64,000 nucleotides of DNA, from positions 1 through 64,000 of the forward strand of contig NZ_JH600289.1 of NCBI RefSeq assembly GCF_000245335.1, given 5' to 3'. Positions 46,680-56,479 of this stretch are shown here, piece after piece. Positions within the stretch are counted from its first letter, which is position 1. Each line of letters opens with the position of its first letter. Source of the DNA: Bacillus mojavensis RO-H-1 = KCTC 3706. GTDB lineage: Bacteria > Bacillota > Bacilli > Bacillales > Bacillaceae. The position numbers and the translations under genes are program-made. Below the pieces are notes generated by a model, which did not search any database, had not been told where the DNA came from, and saw only the letters and a program-made list of their open reading frames with translations.

Positions 46680-47324
46680 ATGAGAAAAATCAATATCGTT
46701 GCAGGAGGCCCAAAAGATTTAATCCCTGACCTGACTGGTTATATGGCTGATGACACGATCTGGGTCGGGGTTGACAAAGGAACGGTCACGCTTTTGAATG
46801 CCGGTATCATTCCTGATGAAGCCTTCGGAGATTTCGACAGCATTACAGAGCATGAACGCCGGCAAATCGAAAAAGCCGCGCCCGCTCTCCATGTGTATCA
46901 GGCAGAAAAAGATCAAACTGACTTAGACCTTGCTCTTGATTGGGCCCTGGACAAGCAGCCGGATATGATTCAGATCTTCGGTATTACAGGCGGCAGAGCA
47001 GATCACTTTTTAGGAAATATTCAGCTGCTGTACAGAGGAGTAAAAACAACTTCGAAAATGAAGCTTATAGACAAACAGAATGATATTCAGATGTTCTCTC
47101 CAGGCGAATATTCTCTTCTTATCGATCAAAACAAACGATATATCTCCTTCATTCCATTTACAGAAGAAGTGGATGAGCTGACTCTCATCGGTTTTAAATA
47201 TCCGCTAAATAAGTGTCATATTACGCTTGGTTCAACACTATGTATTAGTAACGAACTCATTCATTCACGAGGTACTTTTTCGTTTGCGAAAGGCATATTA
47301 ATAATGGTAAGAAGCACGGATTAG
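46680..47324 (+). CDS. thiN: Thiamine pyrophosphokinase
   Basis: 214 residues. Transfers pyrophosphate from ATP to thiamine. Core motifs VGVDKGTVTLLNAGI, FGDFDSIT and EKDQTDLDLAL (substrate and Mg site), then GITGGRADHFLGN. GGAAAAAG ribosome site precedes ATG 46680. Works with salvage enzymes such as YlmB at the other end of the window. Confidence 0.96.
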   Translation: MRKINIVAGGPKDLIPDLTGYMADDTIWVGVDKGTVTLLNAGIIPDEAFGDFDSITEHERRQIEKAAPALHVYQAEKDQTDLDLALDWALDKQPDMIQIFGITGGRADHFLGNIQLLYRGVKTTSKMKLIDKQNDIQMFSPGEYSLLIDQNKRYISFIPFTEEVDELTLIGFKYPLNKCHITLGSTLCISNELIHSRGTFSFAKGILIMVRSTD

Positions 47325-47407
47325 CTTGTGCTTTCACTCATTTGTTGAAATTAATGAACCTTAAAGTGATGAACAGGCGGTTACGGGACTTATAGGAGGG
47401 GACAAAA

Positions 47408-47488
47408 ATGAAATTTTACACCATTAAATTGCCGAAGTTTTTAGGAGGAATTGTCCGGGCGATGCTGGGCTCATTTAGAAAAGATTAA
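47408..47488 (+). CDS. spoVM: SpoVM, 26-residue spore-coat anchoring peptide
   Basis: A tiny ORF (ATG 47408, TAA 47486-47488) encodes MKFYTIKLPKFLGGIVRAML followed by GSFRKD. As recalled, this is identical to B. subtilis SpoVM. It is an amphipathic helix that recognises the convex forespore membrane and anchors SpoIVA to start coat and cortex assembly. AGGAGGGG lies 8-10 nt upstream. Transcription in the mother cell (sigma-E) is known for the family. I could not identify the promoter boxes with confidence in 47325-47407. Confidence 0.97.
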   Translation: MKFYTIKLPKFLGGIVRAMLGSFRKD

Positions 47489-47520
47489 AGCCCAGGGGTT
47501 CACAGCCCTCTTTCACCACA

Positions 47521-47556
47521 TAAAAACGCCTGCCACATATCAGGGCAGGCGTTCAT
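47521..47556. terminator. Bidirectional terminator between spoVM and rpmB
   Basis: AACGCCTGCC (47525-47534) pairs perfectly with GGCAGGCGTT (47544-47553). The minus strand reads into a T5 tract, so it mainly ends rpmB. On the + strand it ends spoVM. Confidence 0.9.
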
Positions 47557-47560
47557 TTTG

Positions 47561-47761
<201 letters not shown>

Positions 47762-47832
47762 TCACTTGCACAAAACATCTACTTTTTCACTTTCATATGT
47801 TCTTAGATGCTTTCGATATGGATACTTTAAAT

Positions 47833-47861
47833 AATTTACCACAGCTAAAAAACGTTTGCAA
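47833..47861 (-). promoter_or_regulatory. Promoter of rpmB
   Basis: On the minus strand TTGCAA (47861-47856) and TAAATT (47838-47833) are spaced 17 nt apart, 84 nt upstream of rpmB. Confidence 0.6.
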
Positions 47862-47893
47862 CTATTGTTTCATCATCTTTCAAGAAAATTCAC

Positions 47894-47925
47894 TTGACAT
47901 CTTGCACAAACAGCGGCGCTATAGT
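47894..47925 (+). promoter_or_regulatory. Possible promoter of yloU-fakA
   Basis: Perfect TTGACA at 47894-47899 and TATAGT at 47920-47925, but the spacer is 20 nt, longer than ideal. About 95 nt before yloU. Confidence 0.4.
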
Positions 47926-48027
47926 ATATGTAAAGAGATGTGCAGCGATTGCCGCGTCTTTTCTTTTCATAATGGAGTTCATATAGTAGAATAGCTGTAA
48001 CTCTATGCATTCGAAGGAGGAACTAGT

Positions 48028-48390
48028 GTGTCCATTGAATTAAGAACGAAATACGGGCAGATTGATATATCGAATGATGTCATTGCAATGGTTGCCGGAG
48101 GAGCTGCGATTGACTGTTACGGCATTGTTGGAATGGCCTCTAAAAACCAAATTAAAGACGGACTGACTGAAATCCTTCGGAAAGAGAATTTCAGCAGAGG
48201 TGTTCAAGTTCGCCAAGAAGCAGAACAGATACATATTGACATGTATATCATTGTCAGCTACGGCACAAAAATTTCTGAAGTGGCACATAACGTCCAAACA
48301 AAAGTAAAGTACACAGTAAATCAAACAGTCGGACTTGCAGTGGATTCTGTCAATATTTATGTCCAAGGGGTACGAGTGACGAACCCGTAG
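48028..48390 (+). CDS. yloU: YloU, Asp23/Gls24 family envelope-stress protein
   Basis: 120 residues from GTG 48028 with AAGGAGG upstream. Contains the Asp23 fold (GAAIDCYGIVGMASKNQIKDGL, then VNQTVGLAVDSVNIYVQGVRV). Members are small membrane-associated or cytoplasmic proteins linked to envelope stress, and this one is typically paired with fakA (15 nt downstream). No membrane segment is present. Exact role unknown. Confidence 0.94.
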   Translation: MSIELRTKYGQIDISNDVIAMVAGGAAIDCYGIVGMASKNQIKDGLTEILRKENFSRGVQVRQEAEQIHIDMYIIVSYGTKISEVAHNVQTKVKYTVNQTVGLAVDSVNIYVQGVRVTNP

Positions 48391-48405
48391 TTAGGAGGAG
48401 TAGGA

Positions 48406-50064
48406 TTGTCTATCAGAACATTAGACGGCAAAACCTTTGCCGAGATGATTCTTGCAGGAGCACAGAATCTGTCTCAAAACGCGAGTGCGGTTGACGCGCT
48501 CAACGTGTTTCCGGTGCCGGACGGTGATACGGGAACAAACATGAACCTGTCGATGACTTCCGGGGCAAGAGAAGTGGAGCATTTGGAGACAAGAGATATC
48601 GGTAAAGTGGGCTCCGCGTTATCTAAAGGATTGCTCATGGGGGCAAGAGGGAATTCAGGAGTCATCCTGTCCCAATTGTTCCGAGGATTCAGTAAAAGCA
48701 TCGAAACAAAAAAAGAAATTAATGCAAAAGAGTTTGCCGCCGCGCTGCAAGCCGGTGTCGATATGGCTTACAAAGCTGTCATGAAACCTGTGGAGGGCAC
48801 CATTTTAACTGTTGCAAAAGATGCTGCGAAACAAGCGGTGGCCTTGGCGGAAAAAGAAACCGATATCATTGCGCTGATGACTTCTGTGACAAAGGAAGCC
48901 GAGGCATCCTTAAACCGTACACCAGAATTGCTGCCTGTCTTGAAGGAAGTTGGTGTCGTTGACAGCGGGGGCAAAGGCCTGCTTTGTGTGTATGAAGGTT
49001 TCCTCGCTTCATTAAAAGGAGAGACCGTTTCTGAGAAAACCGTTCTCCCGTCACTTGATGACATGGTTAGCGCGGAGCATCATAAGAGCGCGCAGAGTAT
49101 GATGAATACGGAAGATATTGAATTCGGTTTCTGTACAGAAGTGATGGTAAGGCTCGATCAGAATAAAAGTGAATTTGATGAAGGCACATTCAGAAATGAC
49201 CTCAGCCAATTTGGGGATTCTCTTTTGGTTATTGCAGACGAGTCTCTGGCGAAGGTTCATATTCATGCGGAAGAGCCGGGAAACGTGTTAAACTATGCCC
49301 AAAACTACGGTGAATTAATTAAAATCAAAATTGAAAACATGAGAGAGCAGCACACTTCCATCATCAGCCAGGACAGCGAGCCTGCTCACAGTGAGAAAGC
49401 GGCAAAGCAGCCGTACGGCATTGTGACTGTTGCAATGGGAGAAGGCATTTCTGATCTATTCAAAAGCATTGGCGCTTCCGTTGTGATTGAAGGCGGCCAG
49501 ACGATGAATCCGAGCACTGAGGATATTGTCGAAGCTGTAAGGTCTGTAAATGCTGAAGCTGTGTTTATCTTACCGAATAACTCCAACATTATCATGGCTG
49601 CCAATCAAGCTGCAAGTGTGATGGGTGATAGGGTTTTTGTCATTCCTGCCAAAACGGTTCCGCAAGGGATGTCAGCACTGCTGGCATTTAATCCGGATCA
49701 AGAACCTGAAGCAAATGAAGCCAATATGCTAAGTGCGATTCAGCAAGTAAAAAGCGGACAGGTGACATACTCAGTCAGAGATACTCATATTGACGGCAAA
49801 GACATTAAAAAAGGCGACTTTATGGGAATTCTGAATGGAACGATTATCGGCACTGCTGAAGATCAGCTGTCAGCCGCGAAAATGCTGCTGTCAGAAATGA
49901 TCGGAGAAGAGGACGAAATTGTCACTATCCTATATGGTGAGGATGCATCCCAGGAAGAAGCTGAGGAGCTTGAAGCGTATCTCAGTGAAAAGTACGAGGA
50001 GATTGAGGTTGAAATCCACAACGGAAAACAGCCGCTGTATTCGTATATCGTTTCTGCAGAATAG
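48406..50064 (+). CDS. fakA: FakA (YloV), fatty acid kinase ATP-binding subunit
   Basis: 552 residues from TTG 48406. N-terminal DhaL/DAK2 kinase domain with the nucleotide-metal motif VFPVPDGDTGTNMNLSM and RGNSGVILSQLFRGF. A middle domain with conserved Cys/His follows (about 215-310), and a C-terminal DegV-like-binding domain. Works with a FakB fatty-acid-binding protein encoded elsewhere to make acyl phosphate from exogenous fatty acids, feeding PlsX/PlsY, so it is linked in function to plsX in this window. Confidence 0.95.
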   Translation: MSIRTLDGKTFAEMILAGAQNLSQNASAVDALNVFPVPDGDTGTNMNLSMTSGAREVEHLETRDIGKVGSALSKGLLMGARGNSGVILSQLFRGFSKSIETKKEINAKEFAAALQAGVDMAYKAVMKPVEGTILTVAKDAAKQAVALAEKETDIIALMTSVTKEAEASLNRTPELLPVLKEVGVVDSGGKGLLCVYEGFLASLKGETVSEKTVLPSLDDMVSAEHHKSAQSMMNTEDIEFGFCTEVMVRLDQNKSEFDEGTFRNDLSQFGDSLLVIADESLAKVHIHAEEPGNVLNYAQNYGELIKIKIENMREQHTSIISQDSEPAHSEKAAKQPYGIVTVAMGEGISDLFKSIGASVVIEGGQTMNPSTEDIVEAVRSVNAEAVFILPNNSNIIMAANQAASVMGDRVFVIPAKTVPQGMSALLAFNPDQEPEANEANMLSAIQQVKSGQVTYSVRDTHIDGKDIKKGDFMGILNGTIIGTAEDQLSAAKMLLSEMIGEEDEIVTILYGEDASQEEAEELEAYLSEKYEEIEVEIHNGKQPLYSYIVSAE

Positions 50065-50086
50065 AAGGGCAAATTGCCCTTCTATT
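50060..50086. repeat. 27-nt perfect inverted repeat after fakA
   Basis: AATAGAAGGGCAA (50060-50072) and TTGCCCTTCTATT (50074-50086) are exact complements around a single base. It could be the fakA terminator, but no T-run follows. Confidence 0.75.
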
Positions 50087-50203
50087 CTTATGTCTGCTTT
50101 TAAGTGCGGCAGCGCTGTAACGCGCCCGCTTGCCATTTTATATCCGATCAATTAGTCTAGAAGCAAAGCCGCTTATAAGCTCTGTTTCATAAGGAGGAAT
50201 AGC

Positions 50204-50866
50204 ATGAAATACAGAAGCGTTTTTGATATTATCGGCCCGGTTATGATCGGTCCGTCCAGTTCGCATACAGCAGGAGCGGCGAGAATCGGGAGAGTGGCCA
50301 GAAGTTTATTTGGCAGAGAGCCTGAGCGCATCGTTGTGTCCTTTTACGGCTCTTTTGCTGAAACATATAAGGGTCACGGCACAGATGTGGCGATCATCGG
50401 CGGTCTGCTTGATTTTGATACATTTGACGAACGGATTAAAACCGCTATACAAATTGCAGAAGATAAAGGAATTGATATAGAGTTTCGAGTCGAAGACGCT
50501 GTTCCGGTTCATCCGAACACAGCTCGAATCAGTATTTCTGATGGTAAGGGAGAACTTGAACTGACAGGAATTTCAATAGGCGGAGGAAAAATTGAAATCA
50601 CAGAATTAAACGGCTTTGAGCTCCGTCTGTCTGGAAACCACCCTGCCATTCTAGTTGTTCATAATGACAAGTTTGGCACCATTGCAGGTGTTGCCAATGT
50701 CCTTGCGAAATTCTCAATCAACGTTGGCCATATGGAAGTTGCCCGCAAGGATATTGGGCAGCTTGCGCTGATGACAATAGAGGTCGATCAGAATATTGAC
50801 GACCACGTTCTCGACGAGCTGTCGAAGCTGCCGAACATTATTCAAGTGACAAAGATTGCTGACTAG
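50204..50866 (+). CDS. sdaAB: L-serine dehydratase beta subunit
   Basis: 220 residues. N-terminal serine-dehydratase beta domain (IGPVMIGPSSSHTAGAARIG), C-terminal ACT domain (about 145-220; AILVVHNDKFGTIAGVANVLAKFSI) that probably binds serine as effector. Forms the iron-sulfur heterodimer with SdaAA to deaminate serine to pyruvate. AAGGAGGAA precedes ATG 50204. Confidence 0.96.
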   Translation: MKYRSVFDIIGPVMIGPSSSHTAGAARIGRVARSLFGREPERIVVSFYGSFAETYKGHGTDVAIIGGLLDFDTFDERIKTAIQIAEDKGIDIEFRVEDAVPVHPNTARISISDGKGELELTGISIGGGKIEITELNGFELRLSGNHPAILVVHNDKFGTIAGVANVLAKFSINVGHMEVARKDIGQLALMTIEVDQNIDDHVLDELSKLPNIIQVTKIAD

Positions 50867-50889
50867 CGAAGGGTCAGGAGGAGCCAGTT

Positions 50890-51792
50890 ATGTTTCGTAA
50901 TGTAAAGGAATTAATTGAAATTACCAAAGAAAAGCAGATATTGATCTCTGATGTAATGATCGCTCAAGAGATGGAAGTAACAGAAAAAACAAAAGAAGAA
51001 ATTTTTCAGCAGATGGATCACAATCTGACTGTTATGGAAGCGGCGGTTCAAAAAGGGCTTGAAGGGGTTACGAGTCAAACAGGCCTGACCGGCGGCGATG
51101 CAGTTAAAATGCAAGCCTATATTCGATCTGGAAAAAGCTTATCGGGACCGCTGATTTTAGATGCAGTATCGAAAGCTGTCGCAACAAATGAAGTAAATGC
51201 AGCCATGGGAACAATCTGTGCGACACCGACTGCCGGATCTGCGGGTGTAGTGCCGGGTACGTTATTTGCCGTGAAAGAGAAGCTGAACCCGACAAGAGAA
51301 CAAATGATCCGCTTTTTATTTACGCTGGAGCTTTCGGATTTGTCGTAGCAAATAATGCAAGTATTTCCCGTGCTGCCGGCGGGTGTCAGGCAGAGGTAGG
51401 ATCTGCCTCGGGCATGGCAGCTGCGGCAATTGTTGAAATGGCAGGCGGTACACCTGAGCAAAGTGCGGAGGCCATGGCTATTACATTAAAAAATATGCTC
51501 GGCCTTGTGTGCGATCCTGTTGCGGGTTCTTGTTGAAGTGCCTTGTGTGAAGCGGAATGCAATGGGCGCTTCCAACGCGATGATTGCTGCTGATATGGCA
51601 TTGGCAGGCATTACAAGCCGGATTCCATGTGACGAGGTCATCGATGCAATGTATAAAATCGGCCAAACGATGCCCACTGCACTTAGAGAAACAGGCCAGG
51701 GCGGTTTAGCGGCAACCCCGACGGGAAGAGAATTAGAGAAAAAAATATTCGGAGGAGCGCTGGGTTCAAGTGAAACAACATCAGCAAACTAG
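50890..51792 (+). CDS. sdaAA: L-serine dehydratase alpha subunit (two frameshifts in this sequence)
   Basis: Catalytic [4Fe-4S] subunit. Cluster-binding cysteines are seen in GGCQAEVG, LVCDPVAG and VPCVKRNAMG. A base is missing at about 51324 (ACGCTG, expected ACGGCTG, FTAGAFGFVV), and a T is gained at 51527-51528 (GGTTCTTG, expected GGTCTTG, AGLVEVP). Fixing both gives 300 residues, as in B. subtilis. Between them the true frame is open throughout. The end overlaps recG by 23 nt. Confidence 0.94.
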
Positions 51793-53818
51793 TATAGCCA
51801 ACATTAAGGGCATTGGGCCGGAAACAGAAAAAACATTAAATGAACTCGGTATTTATGACATTTCTGATCTTCTGAATTATTTCCCTTATCGCTATGATGA
51901 CTACGAGCTGAGGGATTTAGAAGAAGTAAAGCATGATGAAAGAGTCACAGTTGAAGGGAAGGTTCATTCAGAGCCTTCTCTTACCTATTACGGAAAAAAA
52001 CGAAACAGGCTGACATTTCGCCTTCTTGTCGGCCATTATTTAATCACCGCCGTTTGTTTTAATCGTCCTTATTTAAAGAAAAAGATTTCGCTGGGATCTG
52101 TCGTGACGATTTCCGGTAAATGGGACAAGCACCGTCAGACCATTTCTGTTCAGGAATTGAAAAATGGGCCGCATCAAGAGGATAAGAGCATTGAACCAGT
52201 CTATTCCGTGAAAGAAAATGTCACCGTCAAAATGATGAGACGTTTTATTCAGCACGGGCTGACCCAATATGCGGACTCAATACCTGATCCTCTTCCAGAA
52301 AATCTTAAAATCCGCTATAAGCTGCCGGACTATCATCAGGCGTTAAAAGCGATGCACCAGCCAGAAACAAGAGAGGCATTAAAGCTGGCCAGACGGCGGT
52401 TCGTTTACGAAGAATTTTTATTATTTCAGTTGAAAATGCAAGCGTTCCGAAAGGCGGAAAGAGAGCAGTCACAAGGGATACGGCAGCGTTTTTCAAACGA
52501 AGAACTCATGAAATTTGTCAAAAGCCTCCCGTTTCCCCTCACCAACGCCCAGTCCCGCGTGCTTCGCGAAATAACAGCAGACATGTCTTCTCCATACAGA
52601 ATGAACCGCCTTCTTCAAGGGGACGTCGGATCAGGAAAAACGGCAATCGCTGCCATCGCGCTTTATGCCGCAATCTTATCCGGCTATCAGGGAGCGCTTA
52701 TGGTTCCGACAGAAATTCTGGCTGAACAGCATGCTGATTCGCTTGTTTCACTGTTTGAAAAGTGGGATATCAATGTCGCCCTTCTGACAAGCTCTGTAAA
52801 AGGAAAGCGCCGAAGAGAATTGCTTGAGCGGCTTGCTGAGGGAGAGATTGATATCCTTGTAGGAACCCACGCTTTAATTCAGGATGAGGTCGAGTTTAAA
52901 GCGCTAAGTCTTGTCATCACGGATGAGCAGCATCGATTTGGAGTTGAACAGCGGAAGAAGCTTCGGAACAAAGGGCAGGATCCCGATGTGCTCTTTATGA
53001 CAGCCACTCCGATTCCGAGAACCCTAGCGATCACTGTTTTTGGTGAAATGGATGTCTCCGTCATTGATGAAATGCCGGCGGGGCGCAAAAAAATCGAAAC
53101 CTATTGGGTGAAGCATGACATGCTGGACCGCATTCTGGCATTCGTCGAAAAAGAATTAAAGCAGGGCAGACAGGCGTATATTATCTGTCCGCTGATCGAA
53201 GAATCAGACAAGCTTGATGTGCAAAACGCCATAGACGTATACAATATGCTTTCTGAGGTGTTTCGAGGAACATGGAACGTCGGCCTTATGCACGGAAAAC
53301 TGCATCCCGATGAAAAAGATCAGGTGATGAGGGAATTCAGCGCGAATACGTGTCAAATTCTCGTATCAACCACTGTTGTTGAAGTCGGGGTGAATGTCCC
53401 GAATGCAACGATTATGGTCATTTACGACGCCGATCGCTTTGGCTTATCCCAGCTTCACCAGCTGCGCGGCCGTGTCGGCCGCGGCGAACATCAATCCTAC
53501 TGCATTCTTATGGCTGATCCGAAATCAGAAACAGGAAAAGAACGTATGAGAATCATGTCGGAAACCAATGACGGCTTTGAACTGTCTGAAAAGGATTTGG
53601 AACTGAGAGGCCCGGGGGATTTCTTTGGGAAAAAACAAAGCGGAATGCCTGAGTTTAAGGTGGCGGACATGGTTCATGATTACAGAGCGCTTGAAACGGC
53701 AAGGCAGGACGCTGCAAATCTTGTGGCTTCGGAAGTGTTCTGGAAGGACCCTGAATATGGGGCGCTAAGAGAGCATTTGCTGAAAAGCGGAGTCATGGAT
53801 GGGGAAAAATTGAGCTGA
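51770..53818 (+). CDS. recG: RecG, ATP-dependent DNA helicase
   Basis: 682 residues from GTG 51770. N-terminal wedge/OB domain (about 60-140) that splits forks, then SF2 helicase motifs: QGDVGSGKTAIA (Walker A), ITDEQHRFG (DEQH), TATPIPRTL, and QLRGRVGRG (motif VI). The C-terminal TRG region follows (RIMSETNDGFELSEKDLELRG). Regresses stalled forks and resolves branched DNA. Starts inside sdaAA. Confidence 0.97.
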   Translation: MKQHQQTSIANIKGIGPETEKTLNELGIYDISDLLNYFPYRYDDYELRDLEEVKHDERVTVEGKVHSEPSLTYYGKKRNRLTFRLLVGHYLITAVCFNRPYLKKKISLGSVVTISGKWDKHRQTISVQELKNGPHQEDKSIEPVYSVKENVTVKMMRRFIQHGLTQYADSIPDPLPENLKIRYKLPDYHQALKAMHQPETREALKLARRRFVYEEFLLFQLKMQAFRKAEREQSQGIRQRFSNEELMKFVKSLPFPLTNAQSRVLREITADMSSPYRMNRLLQGDVGSGKTAIAAIALYAAILSGYQGALMVPTEILAEQHADSLVSLFEKWDINVALLTSSVKGKRRRELLERLAEGEIDILVGTHALIQDEVEFKALSLVITDEQHRFGVEQRKKLRNKGQDPDVLFMTATPIPRTLAITVFGEMDVSVIDEMPAGRKKIETYWVKHDMLDRILAFVEKELKQGRQAYIICPLIEESDKLDVQNAIDVYNMLSEVFRGTWNVGLMHGKLHPDEKDQVMREFSANTCQILVSTTVVEVGVNVPNATIMVIYDADRFGLSQLHQLRGRVGRGEHQSYCILMADPKSETGKERMRIMSETNDGFELSEKDLELRGPGDFFGKKQSGMPEFKVADMVHDYRALETARQDAANLVASEVFWKDPEYGALREHLLKSGVMDGEKLS

Positions 53819-53854
53819 GGTATGAAGTTTTTGGTGTTCAGCCAGAAACAATCA

Positions 53855-53904
53855 TTGCATTCCAATCTATGAAATTATATACTACTATTAGTACCTAGTC
53901 TTAA
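53855..53904 (+). promoter_or_regulatory. fapR promoter with FapR operator
   Basis: TTGCAT (53855-53860), 17-nt spacer, TATACT (53878-53883). Immediately downstream is the 17-nt imperfect palindrome TTAGTACCTAGTCTTAA (53888-53904), matching the known FapR operator pattern. Bound FapR would block initiation. Malonyl-CoA releases it. Confidence 0.9.
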
Positions 53905-53925
53905 TTGTCCGGACGGTGTTTAGAT

Positions 53926-54491
53926 ATGAGAAGAAATAAGAAAGAACGCCAGGAATTACTTCAGCAGACGATCAAAGCAACCCCATTTATTACAGATGAA
54001 GAATTAGCGGGTAAATTCGGAGTAAGCATTCAGACGATTCGTTTGGACCGCTTGGAGCTTTCCATACCGGAGCTGAGAGAAAGAATTAAGAACGTGGCAG
54101 AGAAAACGCTTGAAGATGAAGTGAAGTCCCTGTCATTAGACGAAGTCATCGGAGAAATTATTGACCTTGAGCTGGATGATCAGGCGATTTCTATTTTAGA
54201 GATAAAACAGGAGCATGTATTCAGCCGGAATCAAATAGCGAGAGGACACCATTTATTTGCTCAGGCGAATTCCTTGGCCGTTGCTATTATAGATGACGAA
54301 TTGGCGCTTACTGCAAGCGCAGACATCCGCTTTACCAGGCAGTAAAGCAGGGTGAACGTGTCGTTGCGAAAGCGAAAGTAACGGCGGTTGATAAAGAAAA
54401 AGGAAGAACGGTTGTCGAAGTGAACAGCTATGTTGCAGAGGAAATTGTTTTTTCTGGACATTTTGACATGTACCGTTCAAAACATTCATAA
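53926..54491 (+). CDS. fapR: FapR, malonyl-CoA-responsive lipid synthesis repressor (frameshift)
   Basis: N-terminal HTH ([22 protein letters not shown]), linker helix, and a hot-dog malonyl-CoA-binding domain ([23 protein letters not shown]). ATG 53926 is used. One G is missing near 54342 (CAGTAAAG, expected CAGGTAAAG), creating a premature TAA. With it the protein continues [13 protein letters not shown] to a stop at 54489-54491, 188 residues, the B. subtilis length. A truncation here would remove part of the effector domain. Confidence 0.94.
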
Positions 54492-54504
54492 AGGTGGAGC
54501 ATGC

Positions 54505-55507
54505 ATGAGAATAGCTGTAGATGCAATGGGAGGAGACCACGCTCCCAAAGCTGTTATTGACGGAGTTATGAAGGGGATAGAGTCATTTGATGATCTTCAT
54601 ATTACACTTGTCGGTGACAAAGCTACAATAGAATCATATTTAACAACATCATCAGATCGCATCACGGTGCTGCACGCAGATGAAGTGATTGAGCCTACGG
54701 ACGAACCGGTCCGCGCCGTGCGGAGAAAAAAGAACTCTTCTATGGTCCTGATGGCGCAGGAAGTTGCGGAAGGCAGAGCTGACGCCTGCATTTCAGCAGG
54801 AAATACCGGCGCGCTAATGACAGCCGGCCTGTTTATTGTGGGAAGAATTAAAGGAATTGACCGCCCTGCGCTTGCACCGACACTGCCGACTGTTTCAGGC
54901 GGCGGATTTCTGCTCCTTGATGTCGGCGCCAATGTAGATGCCAAACCTGAGCATCTCGTTCAATATGCCATTATGGGTTCTGTTTATTCCCAGCAAGTCC
55001 GGGGTGTAACTTCACCGAGAGTCGGACTTTTGAATGTCGGAACAGAAGATAAAAAAGGAAACGAACTGACGAAGCAGGCGTTCCAATTATTAAAAAAAGG
55101 CAAACATCAACTTTATCGGAAACGTGGAAGCGCGTGACCTTTTAGACGATGTAGCAGATGTCGTAGTAACGGACGGATTTACCGGGAATGTTACACTCAA
55201 AACGCTTGAAGGCTCTGCGATGTCCATTTTTAAAATGATGAGAGAAGCGCTCACGTCAAACTTTACATCTAAGCTTGCGGCAGCTGTGCTGAAGCCGAAG
55301 ATGAAAGAAATGAAAATGAAAATGGATTATTCCGAATACGGCGGAGCAAGCCTTTTCGGTTTGAAAGCGCCGGTAATCAAGGCACACGGCTCGTCTGATG
55401 CCCGTGCGGTTTACCATGCGATCCGCCAAGCCAGAGAGATGGTCAGCCAAAATGTGGCTGCGCTCATCCAAGAAGAAGTAAAAGAAGAAGAAAAAACAGA
55501 TGAATAG
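54505..55507 (+). CDS. plsX: PlsX, phosphate acyltransferase (frameshift in this sequence)
   Basis: Converts acyl-ACP to acyl phosphate for PlsY, the first step of phospholipid synthesis. ATG 54505 ([14 protein letters not shown]). GGTGGAGC precedes it. Conserved [26 protein letters not shown] and [16 protein letters not shown] are present. The frame breaks at 55092-55100 (A7 then GG). Removing one base restores [13 protein letters not shown] and gives about 333 residues, though loss of two bases cannot be excluded. PlsX is essential in B. subtilis, so the break is probably technical. Confidence 0.93.
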
Positions 55508-55525
55508 TCTGGAGGTTTTAACATC

Positions 55526-56479
55526 ATGAGTAAGATTGCATTTTTATTCCCTGGTCAGGGATCACAATTTATCGGCATGGGAAAAGAGCTTTATGAGCAG
55601 GTGCCTGCTGCAAAACGTCTGTTTGATGAAGCTGACGAAACATTGGAAACAAAGCTCAGCTCATTGATTTTTGAAGGTGATGCCAAAGAATTAACGCTTA
55701 CATACAATGCGCAGCCTGCTTTGCTGACGACTAGCATTGCTGTGCTTGAGAAATTTAAAGAATCAGGCATTACACCTGATTTCACAGCTGGACACAGCCT
55801 TGGAGAATATTCTGCACTGGTGGCGGCTGGCGCAATGAGCTTTAAAGACGCTGTTTATACTGTCAGAAAACGCGGTGAGTTCATGAACGAAGCGGTGCCG
55901 GCCGGAGAAGGAGCGATGGCTGCTATTCTCGGCATGGATGCCGACGCGTTGAAACAAGTAACCGATAAAGTCACTGAGGACGGCCACCTTGTGCAGCTTG
56001 CCAACCTCAACTGCCCCGGACAGATTGTTATTTCCGGAACGGCAAAAGGAGTAGAGCTTGCATCTGAACAGGCTAAAGAGAACGGCGCTAAACGAGCGAT
56101 TCCGCTTGACGTAAGCGGTCCGTTCCATTCTGAACTGATGAAGCCTGCCGCTAAAAAGCTGAAAGAAGTTTTGGACTCCTGTGAACTGAAAAACGCAGAT
56201 GTGCCGGTGATCTCAAATGTTTCTGCAGATGTGATGACAGATAAGGAAGAGATTAAAGAAAAACTCATTGAGCAGCTGTACTCCCCGGTTCGTTTTGAGG
56301 AAACTGTTAACAAGCTGATTGCAGAGGGTGTTACGACGTTTATTGAAATCGGTCCCGGCAAAGTGCTTTCAGGCCTTGTGAAAAAAGTAAACAGACGCTT
56401 AAAAACCATTGCCGTATCAGACCCGGAAACGATTGAACTGGCAATTCAAACGCTTAAGGAGGAGAATGAGAATGCTTAA
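55526..56479 (+). CDS. fabD: Malonyl-CoA:ACP transacylase
   Basis: 317 residues. Loads malonate onto [18 protein letters not shown] opens the fold, and the nucleophilic Ser is in [11 protein letters not shown] with the partner His in [12 protein letters not shown]. Part of the FapR-repressed operon, 18 nt after plsX and overlapping fabG by 8 nt. Confidence 0.98.
   Translation: MSKIAFLFPGQGSQFIGMGKELYEQVPAAKRLFDEADETLETKLSSLIFEGDAKELTLTYNAQPALLTTSIAVLEKFKESGITPDFTAGHSLGEYSALVAAGAMSFKDAVYTVRKRGEFMNEAVPAGEGAMAAILGMDADALKQVTDKVTEDGHLVQLANLNCPGQIVISGTAKGVELASEQAKENGAKRAIPLDVSGPFHSELMKPAAKKLKEVLDSCELKNADVPVISNVSADVMTDKEEIKEKLIEQLYSPVRFEETVNKLIAEGVTTFIEIGPGKVLSGLVKKVNRRLKTIAVSDPETIELAIQTLKEENENA

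Noticed and set aside
51505..51792. Independent small gene at the end of sdaAA
   Set aside because: It is the C-terminal third of SdaAA displaced by single-base indels.
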